Shown in pieces: positions 35,580 through 46,511 of a stretch of DNA of 64,000 nt. The stretch is taken from contig JAHRBS010000006.1 of assembly GCA_024305745.1 (NCBI GenBank), positions 1,304,501 through 1,368,500 of the forward strand, written 5' to 3'. The number at the start of each line of letters is the position of its first letter. The stretch's first letter is position 1. The notes beneath the pieces were generated by a model that was not told the origin of the DNA, did not search any database, and worked only from the letters and a program-made list of their open reading frames with translations. This DNA comes from Polyporus tsugae. Its lineage: Eukaryota; Basidiomycota; Agaricomycetes; Polyporales; Polyporaceae. A program made the translations under genes and the position numbers.

Positions 35580-35993
35580 CTAGCCGCCATGCAGAGTCGA
35601 GATGAAGACGATCTCGTCATTATCTTTCAACTGATAGTCACCCTCCCCCTCCAGCTCCCAATCCGTATCGTTGATCAGGACAAGAACGCCCGGTCGTCTA
35701 AAATGTCAAGCTTCAGCCTCCGTCTCATCGAAGTCGAAACTCGAAGCGAAGTGGACTAACACTGTTCCGTTCTCGATGAACAGCTCCTCGCGTTCCTTCA
35801 ACAGGTTGTCCCGCAGCCAGAAGAGGAGGTACGTAACGTCCGCTGGCTGTTTGGGGGGTTCCGTGGAGGGGGACGCGGATGCGGGTGCCGGGGCGGGAAC
35901 GAGCGCGGGCAGGTCAATACGATGTGAGCGCTGATTTGAGAAGAGCAACTCGAGACCGCCGCCGAACTCGATCTTCAGCGATATTGTCGACAT
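35580..35993 (-). CDS. URM1: Ubiquitin-related modifier 1 (Urm1)
   Basis: Two exons, 35761..35993 and 35580..35697 (116 residues), separated by a 63-nt intron. The protein starts [20 protein letters not shown] and ends [13 protein letters not shown], with [18 protein letters not shown] before it. This is the Urm1 beta-grasp fold with the free C-terminal Gly-Gly. Urm1 is activated by Uba4, forms a thiocarboxylate that donates sulfur for 2-thiolation of wobble uridine in tRNAs, and can also be conjugated to proteins. A proline/alanine-rich insert ([15 protein letters not shown]) is longer than in yeast and is probably a surface loop. Confidence 0.95.
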
Positions 35994-36967
35994 GGCAGTA
36001 CTCGAATATATCGATGGAGGAGGGCAAGCACGGCGCGCGCGAAGGTAGATCGGAGGGCAGCAAGAGCGCGAGGAGCGCAAGGCTCATCATCATTCAATTG
36101 GAAAAGGTCGATTGTGGGCGCTTCAAAGATATCGGGATCTCCCCAGCGCTGGTATGTATTTAATAGACGTCATGCCGTGCACGTCGGAATACACGCTCAT
36201 CATGCACTGGCAGGATGCATGGACTTCGAACCTCTGGCATTTCACCGCAATCCGGGGTGAGTTCCCCCCCTGCCGCCCTCTATCCCCTTCCATAGCATTG
36301 ACCTGCCAATGGTACGTGTCGCTTTCGTTATCACCCCCGGTGCTGGAGCGCAAGCGATTTACTGATTCCACTGCCGATTTCACAGGATCATCTCCTTCAA
36401 CTTCCCGTTCCTCGAAGCGAAAAGTCACCCCTTCTCAGGATAGCTAAGTATTCAAGACTTGTTAGGCGTCATTTCCCACAACGCCATCGTGCTGCCTCCT
36501 GCCGCAACTTGAAAGTTCCGAAAAGAGGTCATAGACTTGGCATAACCAACGCCTGTTATGCCATCGCTAACCCCAACGCCCTGGCCCTCTCTTTTTTTCA
36601 ATATACTCTTCAGCGCTGTCACGGATGTGGCACCCTCCGGCGCTCGTGTCTTCTGTCGCCGCCGTTTCCCCGGTACTTAAGCCACAAACCGTGCGGGGTA
36701 ACGCTGACTGACAGGCGGTGGGAGGATTCCGCACGCGCCTGGTAGTTGCGACACCGCTTGACCTCCACCCCTTCGTCCCTCGACATGCAGGGATTCGGAA
36801 CCTTGGTCTCCTGATGCCGTCGGTGCGGGCCTTCCAGGCATGGTTCAGCGGCTCTCGCGGCTGCTCCTCTGTGCTGTCACTGCTGTGCCTTGGAGGCTGT
36901 CGGAACGTGTTTCGTAGTGTAATGGACGCGTAAGCGACCCGACGCGTCCAAACATATAAAATGCGCA
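35994..36967. other. Intergenic, divergent promoters of URM1 and the peroxygenase
   Basis: 974 bp. Weak plus-strand exon-like pieces between 36060 and 36446 can be joined by GT..AG signals, but the product has no recognisable motif, so no gene is called. Confidence 0.45.
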
Positions 36968-38169
36968 ATGATGGAGCCCATGGCCGCCAACCCGAGCACG
37001 CCTTGGGACACCTCGCTTCTCGCCTCACACGCCACTAGTAGTCTCCTCCCTATCATGTTCCTCTGGATCGCGCTGAGGCGCATCGTCTACATCATCACCT
37101 CCTCCGTCAAGGAATTCCTCTATGTCGCCAGCCTGTACATCTGGGACTTCATCCTCGTCATCCTCAACCTCATCACCCCCGACTTCCGGAACGGGAAGGT
37201 CATCAGCAACGGCCGTCCCGGATACGGCGGACACTGGCCTCAGTACGTCGCTGCCCAAGCCGGAGACAGCAGGTCGCCTTGTCCAGGGCTGAACGCCCTC
37301 GCCAACCACGGTACGCCCCCGTCATCCTTCGTGTTTCACGCGGATCTCGACTGATGCCACCGACATGCGATTGATAGGCATACTCCCTCGTGACGGGAAG
37401 AACATCAAGTTTGCGGACCTGCCCGCGGCGATTCGCAAGACGTACAATATGTCGCACCCGTTCTCGATGCTCCTGCCCCGCCAGGCTGCGCAGCTCCTCA
37501 ACCGTGATCCCGGCAGCGACTCGTTCGACCTCTCCGACCTGAGCGTGCACAATATGATCGAGCACGACGCTTCCTTCTGCCGTACGTTTCCCATCCGTTC
37601 GTTCCCCTCCGGCATTCAGGTGCTCACTGTGTGTTGTGTTGGGATGCTTATAGGGAAGGACATCTACTACGACGTCACGCAGGCGGCCGCAGCGGCGCCG
37701 GTGGTCACCGACCTGCTCGCGCTCCAGACGCAGACGCTCGCCGCAGCGGACATGTCGAACTTCCTCGGCAAGCGCCGCGTGCAGTGCCGCAAGGACAACC
37801 CGCAGTTCAGCCTCTCGCTCGCCCAGAAGTTCATCGGCAGCACCAAGTACGTCCGCCCCCGGGGGCATGCACCCTCCCCGCTCGCCCGACTGACAATTCT
37901 CTGCGTCCTCCCTTTGCTTTTTCGCATACAGCGCCGCGTTCGTGCTGAAGGTCTTCGGGGGCGTCGTGGCGGACCTGCGCGCGTTCCTGGGCGAGGAGCG
38001 GCTGCCGGACGGGTGGGAGCCGCGCACGCGCCACCGGATGGGGCTCACGATGTCGGAGATCAATATGAAGATCGCGCACATCGAGCTCGGGGTGAAGGAG
38101 GAGGTCGACGGGACGATGGCCGCGCCCCGTGGGCCATTGGTGGTCGCGAAGGGCGGGAAGGCGGATTAA
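36968..38169 (+). CDS. Heme-thiolate peroxidase / unspecific peroxygenase-like, membrane-anchored
   Basis: Predicted 325 residues in four exons: 36968..37310, 37378..37581, 37654..37846, 37932..38169 (978 nt). The catalytic region reads CPCPGLNALANHG-like SPCPGLNALANHGILPRDGK, where the first Cys-Pro gives the axial heme thiolate, followed by MIEHDASFCRKDIYYD, the EHD acid-base motif of the chloroperoxidase/UPO family. Unlike secreted UPOs, it has no cleavable signal. Instead, residues about 20-75 form two hydrophobic stretches (LLPIMFLWIALRRIVYII and FLYVASLYIWDFILVILN), so it is probably anchored to an internal membrane. Such enzymes use hydrogen peroxide to oxygenate or halogenate small molecules; the substrate is unknown. 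A second start (MAANPS) lies 12 nt downstream. Confidence 0.88.
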
Positions 38170-38735
38170 CGTCACGGTCTCAGGCTCACAGTGTGCCCGG
38201 CGATCACAGTTGCTTTGCGATCACCACTGGTTTTAGTTTCTGTACTCGTCTGACAGAGTATGAGTCTCCGTTGAAATCTACGGTGGACTACGAGTCGTCA
38301 GCCAGACTTTATACAGCCAGACTTTATGCAGCGATAATGAAGTTTCCGTGCATATTAAAGCGTCGGATCTGGCGTGAGTTCGACGACTCAGAATCGACCC
38401 CGATCCTCGCAGTGTCAGTCTACTTAGTCGGAATGACCTCTCTAGATCTTTTGGGCGGAAGCATTTCGTTTCTCGTTTGTGATGCTTTCCCATTTACTAT
38501 GTAGGATGCCCATCCGGTTTCCTGACGGTGACAGAATAACGGACAGTCTCAGTGCCAAGTCAGTTTGGCGCTTCCGAAACGGGCAAGGCAGACGCCGAAA
38601 GGAAAATGTGATCGGCGCGCATGTGCAACTTTTTATTAGTAACTTCAACGATCACCGCCGCCGAGTCATAACCACTGCTACCTGCACTCATCAGACACAC
38701 CATATTCTTGTTTTACATGCAGAACAGTGTTGAGG
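38170..38735. other. Intergenic, no gene recognised
   Basis: 566 bp between the peroxygenase stop and FunK1 copy C. A tandem TATACAGCCAGACTTTAT-like repeat occurs near 38305..38330. No coding chain is seen. Confidence 0.5.
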
Positions 38736-40468
38736 ATGACTGATGTATTCCCCCCCTCTAGGTCCGACCACAGTGCACTTTTGTCGGTCAACTTGACGCG
38801 CCGTTCGTGCAGTGGCTCTCGAGATTCTCCGCCGCCCCTGCCAGTGGTCGACGGCCCGTGCAATTTTGTGGGAGAGCCGTGGGGACGGCGTACTAGTGTG
38901 GTTAGAGCTACAGATATGAGCGGTGAGCCCATTGTTGTCCTTGACGGCTGCCACCCGTTGCTCGGCCATCCTAGGCGGAAAGTTCAGAATCTTTCGAAGC
39001 ATATTCACGACGGTGGCCTTGGAGAGGCGCGGCTTGGAGACGGCAAGAGCGAACACCCGAGATGCGGTCCCGAGGAAGGAACAGTGCGATCTCGCTCTCC
39101 TTTGCAACTGACCACCAGGTCTTGTCTACTCGGGGTTAGGAGCGTCAACGAGCTCTTGGCGGTTATGTACGACGTTCTCGAAGGTACGTGTCAAGTCTCG
39201 TTGAGGAAGGAGTCTTATCTCAATTTACGTCACAGTTCATCGCACCTGTCTGTATGAACGAAAGAACAAGAATATGCCACCGCCGACCATCCAAAATGTG
39301 CTAGCTGGCCCGGGACTGACCGGGTGAGCGATCTTCGTAATTTGGCTTTATGACGTGCTGATATTTCGTCAGACCTGCTCAAGACCGTGTGCTGTTCCAG
39401 TGCTTGATTATCGATCACGACGATACAGCACGGTTGGACAGTTTCGTACATGCACCTCAGGACCTCACGCGACGCACTGTACGTTCTGCCGTTGATCCTC
39501 GTTTAGTGACATTTCCTCATCCTTGCTTACAGGGTACACCTATGTATATCGCTCGCGGTGCCTGCCTTGGTGTTGTCTTCACGCATCTATGGTGCCGCAC
39601 CGCACCACGCATGCCAGAGCTTTCTGACGAAGCTCGCGCGCTCTACGTTCGCGTGCATGGAAACCAGCGTTACGAGCGGTACAATGACAAGGATGGGACT
39701 CGTCATGGAGCCCGTCCACCGGATATGGATGAGGAGGACGAGACGACGCCTCAGTTTCGCCATCGACCGGAACACGACGTCGAGTCCATCTATTGGTCTA
39801 TGGTGTCTACGCTTCTTCGCGTTCATCCCAAGGGCGTTGACAAGGAAACACCGGAATCCGAGCTCGTGGCCACTGTCTGGAACACCCTCCTCTCACACGA
39901 GATTCCCGACCAGGGCTTCTTGCGCATGGATCTACGTCATAACATCGTTGTCCTGACACAGGAGGCGTGGCGAGCACTCTTCCTGGGCGACATGCAGGAC
40001 GTCGGCACTCTGCTGCAGAAGATATCTGGACACGTCATTCCGGAGTACGCGCTATGGGACGATAACCTCCAGCCCGACCATCTGCACGAGGCTGTACAAC
40101 GTCTTATCCTCCAGTACCTCACCGATCACAAGGATATTCCTCGAGATCTTGATCACGTCCGTCCTATCGCTCTCAGGCGACCGTCCTTGGCCACTCGACT
40201 CTCTAGACAGTCCCTGGCTGAGCACGCAGGCGCAACTGCAGAATCCCCCCCTGAAACCCCAGCAACCGAGGGACCCGCAAACCGAGCGCTGACTGACGAG
40301 GAGACGGGCGGTGTGACCAAGTTCAAGTCCATGGACAGCGACACTGCTCTTTCGCCCAAGCGTATTGGTTCGTCCGCGTCCGAGACCCGTGTAGTTACGG
40401 CCTCTCTGAGCCGCGCGATCGCAGCCTCCAAGCGCAAGAGCTACAGTCAGACAAGACATAGCCTGTAA
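38736..40468 (+). CDS. FunK1 copy C: short form, open frame, no HRD catalytic loop (probable pseudokinase)
   Basis: Four exons, 38736..39183, 39236..39323, 39373..39478, 39533..40468 (1578 nt, 525 residues), stay open throughout. A short leader (MTDVFPPSRSDHSALLSVN) leads to FVGEPWGRRTS, so the long N-terminal region of A and D is missing. Exon 2 goes from VHRTCLYERK directly to MPPPTIQNVLAG; the LHRDM..YNILMYP catalytic loop is deleted. The metal-binding motif is IIDHDDTAR in place of IDYDN. The C-lobe (GTPMYIARG, FRHRPEHDVESIYWSM, HLHEAVQRLILQYL) is well kept. The basic tail stops early (KRKSYSQTRHSL). It can hardly be an active kinase; it may be a scaffold, a decoy, or a young pseudogene not yet broken by stops. 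Confidence 0.8.
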
Positions 40469-40898
40469 CGGCGACCACGCAAGTCTTCTGGACTTTGTGG
40501 TTGCCCAGGACCCAGAGGTCGAAGGCGAAATGTTTGTGGGAAGAGTAGAGGAAATACTGACTTTGCAGGGGTCCCCGAATGCGAGTGAGAGGCGAGCGGA
40601 TGCGGTCTTGGTCCAGCGGACAGCCGTTGGACGTGTAGCTGAGCCATACAACATGCCGCATGTAGACGTGCTAGAAGCGTGGTGTTTGCTTGACCCGGAG
40701 GTGCGTAAAACATGTCATAGCGGAGGTGGTATGGCTTAAATGGGAGCACCAAACGCCCGAGGTTCGAGTGTAGTGCACCGTAATCGACCGAGCAGGGCGT
40801 CGAAGGGAGCGAGGGCTCGACAAGTCGATGATCAATTTCTGTATGCACGTAATAATCAATGCTATAATTTCTGTTCATGTTCACTGTTCCTTCACATG

Positions 40899-41727
40899 CA
40901 CGACGGGCATTTGGTGATTTCGAACTGGAGAAAAGTCGACAAAAAGGTGATGGCTCGTGTTTAACTTTTCGCCGGTAGGTGAAAAGTGAAGCAAAATGGG
41001 AGGAAAGCTCTCCTTTTGGGAAACTTTCAATCGACTTTTCTCTAATCACGCGCGACTCGGGCAGGGCGAAGGAGGATGACATTGGGGCGCGCTACGAGCT
41101 GCGCGGACGGCGCCAACCGACTCGCGTCGCTACCGCTCTCAGGCTCTCGCGCGACCGGGAGGGGCCGAGCTCAAGCCGGCGGAGGCGAAGTACATGCACT
41201 AGTATGTAATGACGTAGCTGAGTAACTGGGAACATATTGAACTGAATGTGAGGGTTTTTATCTAAGAGTGTGACTGGAAAGAGTGTGGAATCTATTGTGT
41301 AAGAAATGGGATAGCGGAAGGGTGGGTGTGAAAGAATAAGATACTCGAAGTCCGGGGACTTTCGAGCACGCGGGTGAGGAAGGAGATGGGAAGAAAGAGG
41401 AAGAAGCGAGAGACTCGGGAGATATAGTACAGAAGCAGACAAAGAGCATGCATACAGGCCGGACAGACAAAGGAGCGCGACGTGCACGTCGCGTGCGCGT
41501 CACGCGTGATGGTGCGAGTCGCGCTGCTTAGACCCCGGATAACTTTCGTTATCCGAAACATCTCATTTGGTTGATCACGTGGAGAGAAAAGTCATTCGAA
41601 AGTTTCCCAAAAGGAAAACTTTCCTCCCCTTTTGTTTCGCTTTTCACCCACTGGCAAAAAGTTAAACACGAGCCATCACCTTTTTGTCGACTTTTCTCCA
41701 GTTCGAAATCACCAAATGCCCGTCGTG
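40899..41727. mobile_element. 829-bp element with about 150-bp terminal inverted repeats (MITE/foldback type)
   Basis: The left arm at about 40899..41050 begins CACGACGGGCATTTGGTGAT; the right arm at about 41574..41727 is its near-perfect reverse complement. Both hold GAGAAAAGTCGACAAAAAGG, GATGGCTCGTGTTTAACTTT and GGGAAACTTTC. Identity by eye is high with a few substitutions. The interior of about 520 bp has no transposase-like frame. Direct flanking sequences (TTCACATG left, TGAGTGTC right) do not show a clear target-site duplication. It is best read as a non-autonomous DNA element sitting between FunK1 copies C and D. Confidence 0.8.
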
Positions 41728-41814
41728 TGAGTGTCTTAAGCTTGTTCAAGAACGTCGACCTACTACATCCGGATTACTCCACTGCAGGTTGGACGATTGT
41801 CCCGGCGTGACTCA

Positions 41815-42346
41815 TAATGGCACTATGGAGGTCAGCCGGAGGACCGTTTCACAGTTATTGACTACCAAAAAGGAAGGAATCCTTTCATTTGAGCTCATCT
41901 CCGCGCAATTGGAAAGAGTGACTGCGATACACTGGATGGCTCTGGGCCTTCTGCCAGTCGCACTGCCGCAGCCCTGTCGAGGGAAGTTGGCACTGTGGGA
42001 CATGATCTAATGATCGATAGCGATACCCATAGAGAACAATGAAGGATATGCATGCGACTACACCACGCCATTGTCTGCCAACTAAAGAGAAGAGGGCCGA
42101 ATTCCGTGTTCATGGCTGGCTGCCAAGCGCCGGGGCTGGCCATTGATATTGGACGTTGAACAAAGGACCTTTTGGCGCCTGTTTGCACAGCATGCCAAAT
42201 TGGGCAGGAGTCGAAGTTGAAGTTGAAGCTGCCACTTGGCCGTCTCTGGCGGCACTCGAGTCGTCACCACCACCTACCTAACGCACTCCCCCCCCGCTTT
42301 CTCTCACACCCGCAGTACCTCCAGGACATATATAAAGCGCACGAAG
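41815..42346 (+). repeat. Upstream block of copy D, duplicated in front of copy A
   Basis: Partner of 9876..10440 in opposite orientation. It shares the AACTTCAACTTCGACTCC-type tandem (here as its complement), CCAAATTGGGCAGG, CACTGGATG, and the TATATAAAG box at 42329..42337 only 9 nt before the ATG. Confidence 0.75.
42329..42337 (+). promoter_or_regulatory. TATA-like box of FunK1 copy D
   Basis: TATATAAAG with the same sequence and distance to the ATG as in copy A. Its closeness to the start codon suggests that the functional start may be the Met at 42383 (MSSIEYPS). Confidence 0.45.
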
Positions 42347-45144
42347 ATGACTGTTGTGTTCCCCACCGGCTCACACAGTCCAATGTCGTCCATCGAGTAT
42401 CCGAGTGCCCCTCGAACCCCTCCGCCAGTGGCGGAGGCTTCTGAGGTCAACGACGATAATCGTGGGCAGCCTTCGGCTGACGAGAGCTCTCGTACGTTTG
42501 CCAACTTCTTCTCTTCTCCTCTCAAAGCTTCGATACCGCGGCCGACTAACCGCAAGGATATAGAAGAACACGAAGTAGTCAAGGACACTAGCGTTTGCGA
42601 GGATTTTCTCACCCAGCACCTCCGCGCTGCCTCCACCCCACTCAACCTCACCAAGAAGATGAGCGGCTATATCGACGAGATTCGCAAGGCTCGTACGTCG
42701 GAGCCGAAGATGTACAAGCCAGCCGCCTCCCTCCTGACGGCGATCAGCAAGGACATGTACCGTATGTTCCTCATTGTCCTAGAAATTGCGGCACAACTTT
42801 ACAGCCGACACTTTGACAGAAACTCTCGACGATGACAAGAAGAAAGCGCACCACGAACGATACCGTCTTCACGAGGATGACACCTCCCACCTCACGTTCA
42901 TCGACCACCATACCACGGCACCTACTTGCTTCCCTAACGACGCTCTCTGCGATGTTCAGGACGCCCCTGACCTCCTCGGAGTCTACGACATCGACATGTT
43001 CGAGGACAACAAGGGTGCCAATGGCGTCTACACAGGGGTGCCTCACCATCGCGTCGAGGCTATCGTCGAGGCGAAGTCTGAGAAGCTGGGCGGGGGTCGC
43101 CGACAAGCTACGACCTACGCCTACCGCCATCACCAGGCTCGACCGGACCGCCCTGGGTTCTATGTCCTCGTCATCAAGCCTCAATGGTATCAAGTCCTCT
43201 ACTCCGACCCGACTGGTGTCTTCGCCTCGCCTCAGACTTTCTGGACCGACACGGACCTTCTCGCCGCATACCTCTACTCCCACTACGATCCACCTGATCG
43301 GCACTTCATCTGGGACGACACCGTCCGGTGGACTGAGCCGCTCGGACCTTGCTTGTTCCCTTCGTGGGAGATCGCCTGTGCTGGGACGTGGTACAAGAAT
43401 GGCCGGTTCATCTTCATCGGAGAGCCCTGGGGCCGGCTAACCAGCGCCTTCAACATCGACGATCCTAGCGGCAAACGCGTCATCATCAAGGACAGCTACC
43501 GCGGCATCGGGCGCCGCTTCAAGGAGGAGGACGTCTTGAACCACATCCATGCGGAGGGCGACTTCCTCGGCGTCGTGCGCTTCAAGGTCCACGAGACCAT
43601 CATGTCTGGAGACGGCAATCTCGTCTTCGATCTGAACGGTGAGGATGGGAAGAGGACCAGAGAGCGCTGGGTTTTGTTGGATACTGGATCACGGTTTCTG
43701 GAGGCTAGGAGCGTTCAAGATCTCCTGATGGCGGTGTATGATGCTCTTGAAGGTACGTGTCGAAGCATGTTCCAAAAGTATTCGTCATCTTCTGACTCTC
43801 ATTGCAGTTCATCGCAGCAAATACCTTCTGCGGAATGTCCTTCACCGTGACATGAGCAGCTACAATATTCTCATGTACCCTGTCTGGGGTAGTCAGGACG
43901 GGCGGCCCGTTAACGCGAATCTACCACCCACGATTCAAGATGTGCTAGCCGAGAGCAGCCGGTGAGTTCCTTCGTCTATTCGCTTGGTGACGTATCCTTG
44001 AGCTCATTCTGTCAGGCCTGTTGAGAAGCGCTTCCCGTCATGCCTATCTATAGATTACGATAACGCCGCACTGCTGGAATACGAGCACGTCAGCTCCGAG
44101 GATCTCAGGTATCGCACTGTATGTCTTCTACTGCCACTGCTCCCTTCAGCGACATCGTCTGACCTTTGCTCATAGGGTACACCGATGTATATTGCCCGCG
44201 GTGTCTGCCTCGGCGTTGTCTTCACAGACGAGTTGTACCGCTCGGCACCACGCATGCCAGAGCTTTCCGAAGAAGCCCGAGCTCTCTATGTGGGTGCACA
44301 CGGGGAAGCGCGTTACGAGCGGTACAACGACAAGGATGGGACTCGTCATGGAGCCCATCCACCGGATATGGACAAGGAGTACGAGACGGCGCCTCAGTTT
44401 CGCCATCGACCGGAACACGATGTCGAGTCCGTCTATTGGTCTATGGTGTCGGCGCTCCTTCGCGTTCATCCCAAGGCCGTCGACAGGGAACTGGAGGCAG
44501 CTAGTATGATGGTCAACACCTGGAACATCCTTCTTTCACACGAGATTCCCAATCAAGGCTCTCTAGAAACGGATCTACGTCAAGCCATCCTTTCCAAGAC
44601 ACATAATTCGTGGCGAGGACTCTTCTTCGACGAGATGAAGGGTATTGGCACTCTGTTGTGGAAGGCTTCACGACATGTCGCTCCCGAGTATGGGCTATGG
44701 GGTGATGGGCTTAAGCCGGACCACCTTCATGAGGCCGTGCAGCGCCTTATCCTCCAGTATCTCGTCGATCATAAGGAGCCTATCGAGCTGGACCCTGAGC
44801 ACCTCCGTCCCATCACTGCCGCGAAGCAGGATACGAAACCACAGCCCTCGCAACAGGTCACAAGCACGGTATCACTCGAAAAAAGGGTGACCAGGGGCTC
44901 CACCAGGTCCAGCAAGACACTGGCGAACCCGGAGACGGGCAGTGTGACCAAGCGCAAATCCGTGGATAGCGACGGTGTTCGCTCTGTCTCTTCATCCGGG
45001 ACACGTGTGGCCGACGGCTCCCGTCCAATCGTCGTCGACCCGAAGCGGAAGAGTTCCAGCCAGACCGGACGAAGCTCGAAGCGCCTGAGGGACAACTCAG
45101 GTCTTCCACAATCCATCGAGGAGCACGCCGAGGGCGACGCCTAG
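42347..45144 (+). CDS. FunK1 fungal-type protein kinase, copy D (full length)
   Basis: Predicted 862 residues in five exons: 42347..42761, 42805..43752, 43808..43961, 44016..44118, 44176..45144 (2589 nt). Exons 3 and 4 have exactly the same lengths as in copy A (154 and 103 nt). Motifs: GGGRRQATTYAYRHHQARPD, FIGEPWGRLTS, IHAEGDFLGVVRFK, LHRDMSSYNILMYP (catalytic loop), SIDYDNAALL, GTPMYIARGVCLG, FRHRPEHDVESVYWSM. The tail carries a basic cluster (DPKRKSSSQTGRSSKRLR) and an acidic end (EEHAEGDA). Its inverted partner is copy A, 32 kb to the left. Intron 1 is only 43 nt. All motifs expected for activity are present. Confidence 0.92.
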
Positions 45145-45790
45145 TGGACCTCCATCCGTCCTTCCATCCGTCCTACTACGTCGTTCCTCCCTTTCTCTCC
45201 CCCTTTGACTGTCCTATCAGTGGATGTCACTCCTTACTCTCCCATACATACGTATGCATTGTGTTTGCCACACAATTGCGTGGAGGTTCGCTGCCAGTGT
45301 ACCGCGATTCTTATAAGTCAGCACTTCACCTTCTGAGTCCAGTCTGAGTCCACAACGAATGACTACGTATATTGTGCGTTCGTTATGCAATCGTTTCAAA
45401 ACAATCCTACTATGATCAGGCTGTCCGCGATCTTGAAGCTTGACCCTTGTACTCGATCGTTCATAAACGCCGGCGTGGATAGGCGTCGATTCACTTGGCT
45501 AGAAAACATGAACTTAGCGTCGACCTTCGCCCTGGTCCGGAGTCGACACTGAGCGCTGAGCTTCACAGCACGGATCCCATACGCTTTGTAGTAGTGTCCC
45601 ATACGATTGACACCTCCTCTACGACACCCCCCACCTACTGTAGTCGTGAAGTCCGCTATATACCGGTCCCCCATGAAGTCCTTCAGAGATTCCCCTCGCG
45701 GTCCTTGAACCAGATTGTGTGACGAATTAGAAACCTCCCATGTCGTTCCCCGAGTCGCTATTGAGTCTCTAACCCCTCAGTAGTACGCGC
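45145..45790. other. Convergent intergenic region
   Basis: 646 bp between copy D and P1. A CCGTCCTTCCATCCGTCC repeat follows the kinase stop. No gene seen. Confidence 0.5.
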
Positions 45791-46511
45791 CTACGGGCTC
45801 TGGTACGCCCCACGCCTCTGGCTCTTCTGAGCCCTCTTCTTCCGCCACAGGAGCAGCCCAACGACGACAGCGACGACGACCAGCAGACCGAACACACACA
45901 CGACAATTATGGCCTTCGGGGAGAGATAGAAGGACTTGGAACTGGAAATACGGCTGTGTTGGGTTGCGGCTGCGGGCATGGATAGCTCACTGGCTGAGGG
46001 TGGGGCGATTCCGAGTGCGGAATTGCCCGCAGCCACAGACGTGGTGCGGTTCGCCGTCGCGTGGTGGCCGCGGGTTCGCGTGCCCGAAGGCGGCTGGCCT
46101 TGGGTGGACGAGGGGGAAGGGGGGCAAATAGAGGTTTTGGGTGGGGATGGAGATATGTTGGTGGATGTTCGCGATGAAGCAGAAGTAATGGCACCCTTGG
46201 CGCCGCGGCGCCGCGCGAGGACGTCGGGCAGGGGATCTCGGGCGGTGAGAGAATGAAGTCGTTGAAAGACATGGACGTCAGCCTTGTCGCAGTCATCTCC
46301 CCCGACACATACGGGCACGAGGGCCTGTGAGACATCTGGCCGGTTTTCGAGTCCTCCGAGCTCCTGTACGGACAAGATGTTAGCATCGGTGGGATGGAGT
46401 TCGACGTACGCGAGATTTGCCCACCTCAATCGAAAAAATCGAGTGTAACTTCCTTGGCAACCTATACGCCACAGCAAGGGACGAAAGCGCCAAGAATAAG
46501 GCTAGATGCAT
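45791..46511 (-). CDS. P1: secreted-then-anchored membrane protein, paralogue of P2, family unknown
   Basis: Two exons, 46425..46511 (87 nt) and 45791..46363, encode 219 residues. A signal peptide (MHLALFLALSSLAVAYRLPR) ends exon 1. Exon 2 starts ELGGLENRPD and has CVGGDDCDKADVHVFQRLHS and ARDPLPDVLARRRG, then a Ser/Thr/Pro-rich stalk. A transmembrane helix (AIIVVCVFGLLVVVAVVVGL) and a basic end (WRKKRAQKSQRRG) follow. The ARRRG site could be cut by a Kex2-type protease. The same layout, exon-1 length and motifs recur in P2 at 60633..61315. I do not recognise the family. Topology suggests a small cysteine-containing ectodomain at the cell surface. Confidence 0.75.

Noticed and set aside
36060..36446. 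Small multi-exon gene opposite the URM1 promoter
   Set aside because: Pieces can be spliced in silico, but the product has no motif and overlaps the URM1 5' region; evidence too weak.
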